Origin: Rhizobiaceae bacterium
GTDB lineage: Bacteria; Pseudomonadota; Alphaproteobacteria; Rhizobiales; Rhizobiaceae
DNA: 64,000 nucleotides
Assembly: GCA_028279875.1 (NCBI GenBank)
Contig: JANQMU010000005.1
Span: 1-64,000 of the forward strand
Reading direction: 5' to 3'
The notes under the pieces are model-generated. The model was not told where the DNA came from and did not search any database. It worked only from the letters and a program-made list of their open reading frames with translations. Shown here one piece after another: positions 57,989 to 64,000 of the stretch (within the stretch, counting starts at the first letter, position 1; every line of letters begins with the position of its first letter). Made by a program: the position numbers and the translations under genes.

Positions 57989-59466
57989 CGCACCAATTGG
58001 CGCAGCCTGCGGCCACCCCGTGAGATCTCAAAGCGCCAGGCGCCGGGGTCGGTTGCAACCATTTCCTGCATCTTGTCGATGGACGTGATGGTCTCGCCAT
58101 TGACCGCGATGATGATGTCGCGGCTTCGCAACCCGATGCGATTGGCCGGCGAACCGCGTTCCACATCGAGGATGACGACGCCCGGAGCGGAAGCCGGGAT
58201 GCGCATCGCTTCGGCAAGTTTCGGTCCGATATCGGTGATCAGCGCGCCGGCAAACGGATTGCGGCCGGTAAGCCACACCTCGTCGCGATCCGCACGCCGG
58301 TCCGGCGGCGCCAGCTTGATGGAAATACGCCGGATTCTCGATCGCGAGACGATCTCGAATTCCGCCACCGCTCCGACCGCCGTGGTGGCGATGCGGTATC
58401 CCAGCGCCTCCGGGTGCTGGACCGAAAGGCCATTCATCTTCAAGACGACATCGCCGACCTTGAGGCCGCCCTCATGGGCCGGACCGCCCCTGACCACCGC
58501 CGTCACGATGGCACCGAAGGCCTGTTTCATGTTCAGCGCCTCGGCGATGTCGGACGTAACCGGGGCAAAGGACGCACCGATATAGGGCCGGCCGAAGCGC
58601 GTATCGCCGGCCTTGGCGGCATCGACCACGGCGCGCACCATATTGGCCGGAATGGCGAAACCGATCCCGTTGGAGCCGCCGGACCGGGAGAAGATCGCGG
58701 TGTTGATGCCGACCAGATGCCCGTTCATATCGACCAGCGCGCCGCCGGAATTGCCCGGATTGATGGCTGCATCGGTCTGGATGAAAAAGCCGAAATCCGA
58801 TACGCCGACCCCGTTGCGCGCCAGCGCCGACACAATGCCGCTGGTGACCGTCTGGCCGACTCCGAAGGGATTGCCGATCGCCAGCACGATATCGCCAACC
58901 TCCAGCCGGTCGGAATCGCTGTAATCGAGCGACGGAAACGCCTCCGAATCGCGGATCTTCAGGACCGCCAGATCGACACGCTCGTCCTTCAGCAGAAGCC
59001 GGCTTGAAAACTCCCTTCCGTCGGCGAAAGCGACCTTGATTTCATCGGCGCCATCAATGACGTGATTGTTGGTGACGATGATGCCCGACGGATCGACGAT
59101 GACGCCCGACCCGAGCGATGATTGCTTGCGCGACCGGCCGGGTGCCATCTGCCCGAAGAAACGCTCGAAAAACGGATCGCCGGCAAAGGGAGATTGCTGC
59201 CGCACCATGCGCTCGGCATAGACATTGACGACGGCGGGCGATGCCTTTTTTACCAGCGGCGAGAAGGAATACTGCAATTGCGCCTGGCTCGTCGGCGCGG
59301 CGCGCTGGATTTCGGCGGGCGCACGCTGGCCGCTATCCCCGCCAAGGATATCTGTAATGATCCCGCGCATCTGCTCGGTCGGCGATTTGTCCTGCGCGCC
59401 CAGCGCAGCGACGCTGAGGGCAATGGCGATGGCCGCCACCAGACCGATGATGAATTTTCCCCGCAT
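57985..59466 (-). CDS. DegP/DegQ-type periplasmic serine protease
   Basis: This 493-residue HtrA-family protease-chaperone has a signal peptide (MRGKFIIGLVAAIAIALSVAALGA), the trypsin-like triad in TNNHVIDGAD (His), ERVDLAVLKI (Asp) and NPGNSGGALV (Ser), and two PDZ domains in the C-terminal half. It degrades misfolded envelope proteins. AGGAG precedes ATG 59466. It is the first gene of a degP-rarA-panE run. Confidence 0.92.
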   Translation of the reverse strand: MRGKFIIGLVAAIAIALSVAALGAQDKSPTEQMRGIITDILGGDSGQRAPAEIQRAAPTSQAQLQYSFSPLVKKASPAVVNVYAERMVRQQSPFAGDPFFERFFGQMAPGRSRKQSSLGSGVIVDPSGIIVTNNHVIDGADEIKVAFADGREFSSRLLLKDERVDLAVLKIRDSEAFPSLDYSDSDRLEVGDIVLAIGNPFGVGQTVTSGIVSALARNGVGVSDFGFFIQTDAAINPGNSGGALVDMNGHLVGINTAIFSRSGGSNGIGFAIPANMVRAVVDAAKAGDTRFGRPYIGASFAPVTSDIAEALNMKQAFGAIVTAVVRGGPAHEGGLKVGDVVLKMNGLSVQHPEALGYRIATTAVGAVAEFEIVSRSRIRRISIKLAPPDRRADRDEVWLTGRNPFAGALITDIGPKLAEAMRIPASAPGVVILDVERGSPANRIGLRSRDIIIAVNGETITSIDKMQEMVATDPGAWRFEISRGGRRLRQLVR

Positions 59467-59728
59467 ATTTGGCTCTCCTGCGAATCCACAGCCTAAAGCG
59501 AAAATACCGCCGCAAAAAGGTCTCGGTGTGGCCGCGTCGCCTAAAAATAGGTTGCCGCGGCGCCAGTTCAATCACGCACACCGGACGTTTCAGTCCGCCG
59601 GCGGCGGGTTCTCGGCAATCACGATTTGGCGTGTTGGAGCATAATCTTGGCCGATTGGCGCGAGAATCCGCGCGGCATGCCCCTACACTCGCCACGCATT
59701 CCGCAATTCATGCCGAAGGGACCGTCCC

Positions 59729-60391
59729 ATGATCAGATCACTGTTTGCCACCGGCGGCTTCAAAACGCCATCCCTGGCCGATGCCTATGACCGGGCCGCC
59801 GCGACCTGGCACGCGACCATCAGCAAATTCGGCTTCGTCGAGGCCTATGAGGACCTGCTGGCCCTTGCCGGCCGCCGTCTTCCGGCGGGCAATCGCCATG
59901 ACCTTGCGGTTCTCGATGCCGGGTCCGGCACCGCCGCCTTTTCCCTGGCCTTCGGCCGGCAGTTCAAGAGCCGCCGCTTCGACCTTCTCGATGTCTCGCC
60001 GGAAATGCTTCAGGAAGGCGCTCAAATCCTCGCTGCCGAAGGCTTTGCTTCCCGCCTGCTTTGCTGCGACATTCGCTCCCTCGCAGAGGCGCCGAAGCGC
60101 TACGACGTTATTTTGAGCGCCCATCTGATCGAGCATATCGATGATATCGACGCCGCGCTTTCGGCGTTCCGGTCCGCGCTGCGGCCCGGCGGCACGCTGG
60201 TTCTCGTCGTCAGCAAACCGCACTGGTGCACCACCCTGGTGCGGATGCGCTGGGGGCACCGCGCCTACCGGCCGGCCGACATGCAGGCGCATCTGCGCGC
60301 CAATGGTTTCGAAGCCATCGAAACCTATTCCTTTCCCGCCGGCCCGCCCAGGCGCCTGAGTGCCGGCTATATCACGCAAACACAGTCTTGA
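59729..60391 (+). CDS. Class I SAM-dependent methyltransferase
   Basis: This 220-residue protein has a Rossmann-fold methyltransferase core: LDAGSGTAAFSLAFG binds SAM, DLLDVSPEML is the acidic strand and LSAHLIEHIDD is the post-motif. The substrate is unknown. The gene is divergent from the degP-like gene with about 260 bases between the two starts. A small ABM-domain gene follows after 13 bases. Confidence 0.85.
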   Translation: MIRSLFATGGFKTPSLADAYDRAAATWHATISKFGFVEAYEDLLALAGRRLPAGNRHDLAVLDAGSGTAAFSLAFGRQFKSRRFDLLDVSPEMLQEGAQILAAEGFASRLLCCDIRSLAEAPKRYDVILSAHLIEHIDDIDAALSAFRSALRPGGTLVLVVSKPHWCTTLVRMRWGHRAYRPADMQAHLRANGFEAIETYSFPAGPPRRLSAGYITQTQS

Positions 60392-60404
60392 AAGGACCAT
60401 CGCC

Positions 60405-60695
60405 ATGAAACTGATCACCGTTGAAGCCCAATTCGCCGCCGACGACGCCACCAGGAGCATCGCCCTGTTCGAAGACCATGCGCCATCAGTGCGGGACATG
60501 GACGGATGTGCACGCTATGATCTCTATACAGACCCGAATGACGGTGGAAAGATCATGATCGTGCAGCGCTGGACCTCCATGTCGCATTTCGACGCCTATC
60601 GCCAGAGCGATGCGTTTGCGCAGCTTGGCATGGGCCTCAAGCCGATGATGACCGCGCCGCCCGTGACGACCATATGTGAGGTGGGTCCGTCATAA
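60405..60695 (+). CDS. Antibiotic biosynthesis monooxygenase (ABM) domain protein
   Basis: This 96-residue dimeric alpha-beta barrel protein has the ABM pattern MKLITVEAQF, YDLYTDPNDGGKIMIVQRW and FDAYRQSDAF. Such proteins are monooxygenases or quinol-handling enzymes, but many have unknown substrates. I chose ATG 60405 over 60360, whose first codons lie in the methyltransferase gene; GAAAGGA precedes it. Confidence 0.87.
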   Translation: MKLITVEAQFAADDATRSIALFEDHAPSVRDMDGCARYDLYTDPNDGGKIMIVQRWTSMSHFDAYRQSDAFAQLGMGLKPMMTAPPVTTICEVGPS

Positions 60696-60707
60696 TGCGA
60701 GAATGCC

Positions 60708-61475
60708 ATGTCCCGAGATGACCTTCCCGCTTACTGTTTCCATCAGGAGTTCGCGCCGCGACCGCGGGAACAGCTGAGTTTCGACCGGCATTATCTGATG
60801 TATTGCATCCAGGGCGCCATCAATCTGGAGTTTTGCGGGCGGCGATGGACGCTGCCGCCCTCCTATGCCGCCTGGATCCCGGCGCAGACCGAACTTGACG
60901 TGTTCATCACCCATCCCATGACCTGCTGTTCGGTGCTCTTCAGACCGGATTTCATCGATGATCTGCCCGAAGGCTGCGTGGTTTTCACCATGACATCGCT
61001 GGCCCGGGACATGATCTATTTCAGCCGGCGCTGGGGGCCGGACATCGGGACCTTCGACAGCTATGCCGAACATTTCTTTCAGGCGCTGGCCCGGACCTGC
61101 ACCGAACTTGCCCGCCAGCCGAGCGATGTCTGGATCCCGATGGGGCACTCGCAGGGCATGAAACGCGCGCTCGCCTACACCCAGGCGCATCTGCATGAGG
61201 ACATCGCGCTGGCCGACGTCGCGGCCGCCGCGCGCCTGTCCGAGCGCACGCTGGTGCGCCGCTATGCGGAGGAAGTCGGCATGAGCTGGCGCCAGTCGCT
61301 GCGCCGACTGCGGATGATCCGGGCCGTGCAACTCTTGAGCAACGAGGAAGAAGCTATCGTCCAGGTGGCGCTGGACTCAGGTTACGCATCGCTCAGCGCC
61401 TTCAACAAGGCGTTTCGCGAGTTCAGCGGATATACGCCCTCGGAGTTCCGGGCCCGCCGGCGCGAGGGATGGTGA
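60708..61475 (+). CDS. AraC family transcriptional regulator
   Basis: This 255-residue protein has an N-terminal cupin-like sensory domain and a C-terminal double helix-turn-helix (about residues 155-250: IALADVAAAARLSERTLVRR, VALDSGYASLSAFNKAFREF, YTPSEFRARR). It starts 12 bases after the ABM gene and may control the methyltransferase-ABM pair. The ligand is unknown. Confidence 0.9.
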   Translation: MSRDDLPAYCFHQEFAPRPREQLSFDRHYLMYCIQGAINLEFCGRRWTLPPSYAAWIPAQTELDVFITHPMTCCSVLFRPDFIDDLPEGCVVFTMTSLARDMIYFSRRWGPDIGTFDSYAEHFFQALARTCTELARQPSDVWIPMGHSQGMKRALAYTQAHLHEDIALADVAAAARLSERTLVRRYAEEVGMSWRQSLRRLRMIRAVQLLSNEEEAIVQVALDSGYASLSAFNKAFREFSGYTPSEFRARRREGW

Positions 61476-61496
61476 GCGTGAACGGCTGATATTTCG

Positions 61497-63149
61497 CTAA
61501 GCCGCTGTTTCCTGATGCCTGAATTCGTCTTCTTCGCCGGTTTCGACAGGCATAACATACCCATCATGCGCGGAGTGAAGCGATGCCATCCCGCCGAGAT
61601 CGAACCGTTCGATCTGGCTCGTCAGCCCCTCAAGCTCCTGGCCGAGGCTGTGGGTGGAGGCCGTCATTTCCTCTACCATCGCGGCGTTCTGCTGGGTGAA
61701 CTGATCGATCTGGCCGACGGCCACATTGATCTCCTGCAGCCCGGCCGACTGTTCGCGCGAAGAATTGGCGATGGCATCGATGTGCTGATCGATATCCACG
61801 ACCTTTCCGGCAATGTTCGAAAGCACCGAACTGGTCTTGTTGACCAGTTCGACGCTCCATGAGACATGCACATTGCTGGTGGTGATCAGTCCGGTAATTT
61901 CCTTTGCGGCGTTGGCGGCGCGCTGCGCCAGTTCGCGCACCTCCTGTGCGACGACCGCGAACCCCTTCCCGGCTTCGCCTGCCCGCGCCGCCTCGACACC
62001 GGCATTGAGTGCCAGAAGGTTCGTCTGGAAGGCGATGTCCTCGATAACGCCGATGATCTGACCGATTTTCTTTGAGGAGTCTTCCAGTTCCTGCATTGCA
62101 TTGATGACCTGTTCGACGACTTCGCCGGACTCATCCGCCTCCAACTTTGCCTCGGAGACCATTTTCCGGGCTTCCTCGGCACGCTCGACAGCATTTTGAA
62201 CCGTCGTCGTGATCTCGCCGAGTGCCGCCGCGGTCTCTTCCAGAGAGGCGGCCTGCTGCTCGGTTCGACGGGACAGATCGTCGGTCGCGGTGCGGATCTC
62301 GACTGATCCGGACGTGATGTTTCCGGCGCTCGCGTTGATGTCGTTGAGCGCCGAGCGAAGCTGATCGACCGCCCGGTTGAAATCAAGGCGGAGCTGATCG
62401 AGATCGCCCGAAAATGCATCGTCGATGCTGGCGGAGAAATCCCTTTCGGCAAGTCGTCCAAGGCCCGCGCCTATCCTGTCTATAGCGGTGTTGAGCTCCT
62501 GCGCCGCCTCTTCCTTCTCCGCTTCCCGCCGTGACCGTTCCTCATTGGACTGCGCATGCAATTGATCTGTTCTGGCTGATTCTTCCGACAGCGCGTCCTG
62601 TGCCGCCTGCGCATCCCTCGTGGCGGATTCGGCCGCGATCAAGGAACGCTCCACCGACCAGGACATCATGAGAAGCACGCCGGCTTGTAGAAGCAGCACC
62701 GCCGCGTGGAGCACAACACGGGTGAACTCCGACTCGCCGGGGAAAACGGCCGCCGGAAGGATAAAATAGAGAACCAGATGATGCAGCGCCGTTGCAACGG
62801 TATAGGCAACGATCGCGCGCCAGTCGATCCACGCGGCACAGACCGCAAGCGCCGCAAAGAAATACATATGCATGTCGATCTGAAGCGGCGAATTGGTGAA
62901 GCTGTAGACAAGCAGCGCAACCAGCGCAAACTGGGCGATCGACGTCACGATCCGGGTCACCGGGCCCGTCCGGTCGAAATACCACGTCGCGGTCGCCGCC
63001 AGCGTGATGATCAGTCCGCCACCAAGGAGGACGGGAAGAGACGCAGCCGTTCCATAAAATGCTCGCGCCGCAAGCAGGGCGGCGTTGATCCACAAAAGCG
63101 CGATAATTCCATATGAAACCCTGGAACGAAGGACCTGCAGCGCGTTCAT
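61497..63149 (-). CDS. Methyl-accepting chemotaxis protein with multi-helix membrane sensor
   Basis: This 550-residue chemoreceptor has about six N-terminal helices (residues 1-170) with little periplasmic loop, a long coiled-coil linker (about 175-260), then the MCP signalling domain with the hairpin tip [20 protein letters not shown]. There is no classical periplasmic ligand domain, so it may sense membrane or internal cues. Its start codon lies directly after the stop of a small membrane protein gene, suggesting a functional pair. Confidence 0.92.
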   Translation of the reverse strand: MNALQVLRSRVSYGIIALLWINAALLAARAFYGTAASLPVLLGGGLIITLAATATWYFDRTGPVTRIVTSIAQFALVALLVYSFTNSPLQIDMHMYFFAALAVCAAWIDWRAIVAYTVATALHHLVLYFILPAAVFPGESEFTRVVLHAAVLLLQAGVLLMMSWSVERSLIAAESATRDAQAAQDALSEESARTDQLHAQSNEERSRREAEKEEAAQELNTAIDRIGAGLGRLAERDFSASIDDAFSGDLDQLRLDFNRAVDQLRSALNDINASAGNITSGSVEIRTATDDLSRRTEQQAASLEETAAALGEITTTVQNAVERAEEARKMVSEAKLEADESGEVVEQVINAMQELEDSSKKIGQIIGVIEDIAFQTNLLALNAGVEAARAGEAGKGFAVVAQEVRELAQRAANAAKEITGLITTSNVHVSWSVELVNKTSSVLSNIAGKVVDIDQHIDAIANSSREQSAGLQEINVAVGQIDQFTQQNAAMVEEMTASTHSLGQELEGLTSQIERFDLGGMASLHSAHDGYVMPVETGEEDEFRHQETAA

Positions 63150-63434
63150 CTAGGAATTCCTCTTCAGACAACCATAAGCGAGAGCATGATCGAGCACGGC
63201 CACCGCGCCGTGCTTCATCAGACGGACTGGAAAGTCCCGCTCGTTGGAATGGGCGACCGCGATCCAGTCATAGCGGCCGCTGGAAACAAGGCTCCCGCCG
63301 GCCTTGGCAATGACGTTCAAAGCATGGCCGCCCTGCCATGGTGCGGCGACCACAACGACATAGGAGCTTCTAGGCAGGACGTAGGCGGCGAGCACAACAC
63401 CGGCTGCCAGAGCCGCGTTGGCTGCTATGACCAT
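63150..63434 (-). CDS. Small membrane-anchored protein next to the chemoreceptor
   Basis: This 94-residue protein has an N-terminal helix (MVIAANAALAAGVVLAAYVL) and a small periplasmic domain (VVVVAAPWQGGHALNVIAKAG ... DWIAVAHSNERDFPVRLMKHG). AAAAGG four bases before ATG 63434 supports this start; the frame is open to 63524. It ends one base before the chemoreceptor starts, so the two are surely co-translated. I do not know the family. Confidence 0.65.
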   Translation of the reverse strand: MVIAANAALAAGVVLAAYVLPRSSYVVVVAAPWQGGHALNVIAKAGGSLVSSGRYDWIAVAHSNERDFPVRLMKHGAVAVLDHALAYGCLKRNS

Positions 63435-63788
63435 CCAGCCTTTTCCGGTTATGGACAAAGATCCACCGTCGCGTTGGGTCCCGCTTGAAAAAGGACCATG
63501 TCGGGAAAACTGCTTCGCAAGCATGTGACGGCGGCTTCATGCCTCATGAAGCGCAACGCGGTAATATCATCGCAGAAACGGTCACTTGAAATGGCAGCCG
63601 GATGCCTGAGACCGCGGACATGACGTTGCGCTGCATGCACCGGTTTTCACTGTAATGCGCAATGCTTTCGGGATGGTAAATGAACGATTGACTACAATCT
63701 CCGATTGCCGAGACTGCGCCAGTCCGGTTGCTCATGGGCTTCGGGATGCGGTTTGCTATTTGCCGGAGCCTTTGGCAATCAGGAAGCA
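63435..63788. other. Divergent intergenic region
   Basis: These 354 bases lie between a - strand small membrane protein gene and a + strand transporter gene. I see no gene, repeat or clear promoter in it. Confidence 0.5.
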
Positions 63789-64000
63789 ATGCGCATCGGA
63801 GCAACACGGGCCTTGCGAGTTTCAAAACACAAGAACACCGCCGCCGGAAGCATCGGGACGATGCTTGAGATGTACGATTTTGCGGTTTACGGCTTTCTGG
63901 CGCCGATCCTGGGGCCGTTGTTCTTTCCCTCGGACGACCGCCTTGCCTCGTTGTTATCGGCATTCGCCGTCTTCGCCGTGGGATATCTCGCCCGGCCGCT
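63789..64000 (+). CDS. MFS transporter, metabolite:H+ symporter (MHS) type, partial
   Basis: The first 70 codons are visible before the window ends. The reading frame gives GTMLEMYDFAVYGFLAP, a version of the G-T-x-L-E-x-Y-D-F motif of ProP/KgtP-like symporters, then LSAFAVFAVGYLARPL. AGGAAG lies immediately before the ATG. The transported compound (osmolyte, dicarboxylate or other) cannot be told from this part. Confidence 0.85.
   Translation, partial: MRIGATRALRVSKHKNTAAGSIGTMLEMYDFAVYGFLAPILGPLFFPSDDRLASLLSAFAVFAVGYLARP

Overview
The window is GC-rich alphaproteobacterial chromosome, most likely from Hyphomicrobiales and probably Rhizobiaceae-like. The evidence is gene content and order: DivL beside a TsaE-kinase fusion, addB-addA-trxA, folC-accD-trpA-trpB-trpF, dnaK-dnaJ next to a rhizobial-type phospholipid N-methyltransferase, intracellular PHB depolymerase, ATP12 and DUF2852. 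This is inferred from gene families; no search could be run. I saw no tRNA, rRNA or CRISPR array.

Positions 1-13889 run mostly on the + strand. A nested palindromic element precedes ahcY. Then come divL (cell-cycle pseudokinase with Tyr where the catalytic His should be), a tsaE-amgK fusion, murU (muropeptide recycling), addB, addA and trxA. Positions 13922-35596 are almost entirely on the - strand: folC, accD, trpABF, a metallopeptidase, DUF2852, phaZ, gyrB, a 57-residue secreted peptide, a TauE-type carrier, a complex-I-associated dehydrogenase, GNAT, DUF1330, pyrF, an FMN reductase, pmtA, dnaJ, dnaK (with a recognisable sigma-32 promoter) and a class A penicillin-binding protein.

Positions 35600-37750 are accessory and visibly less GC-rich. 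They hold a candidate small RNA with three C-rich hairpin loops, two tandem paralogues of an unrecognised secreted 8-cysteine protein, a 44-residue secreted peptide and duplicated intergenic repeats. Arginase, polA and a copper module follow (CueR-type promoter, CopA, CueR, small Cys-rich exported protein).

Positions 45403-52752 are the most interesting stretch. In order they hold a second nested palindromic element, a TetR-family regulator, an AT-rich control region with three similar inverted repeats, two tandem LuxR-type regulators, a palindrome very close to the classical lux box, and a large autotransporter. I read this as one regulated surface-protein module, with no luxI in view. The rest is core-like: ATP12, a HAD phosphatase, RluA, CrcB, a PanE-like reductase, RarA, a DegP protease, a methyltransferase, an ABM-domain protein, an AraC regulator, a chemoreceptor with a small membrane partner, and the start of an MHS-type transporter cut by the window edge.
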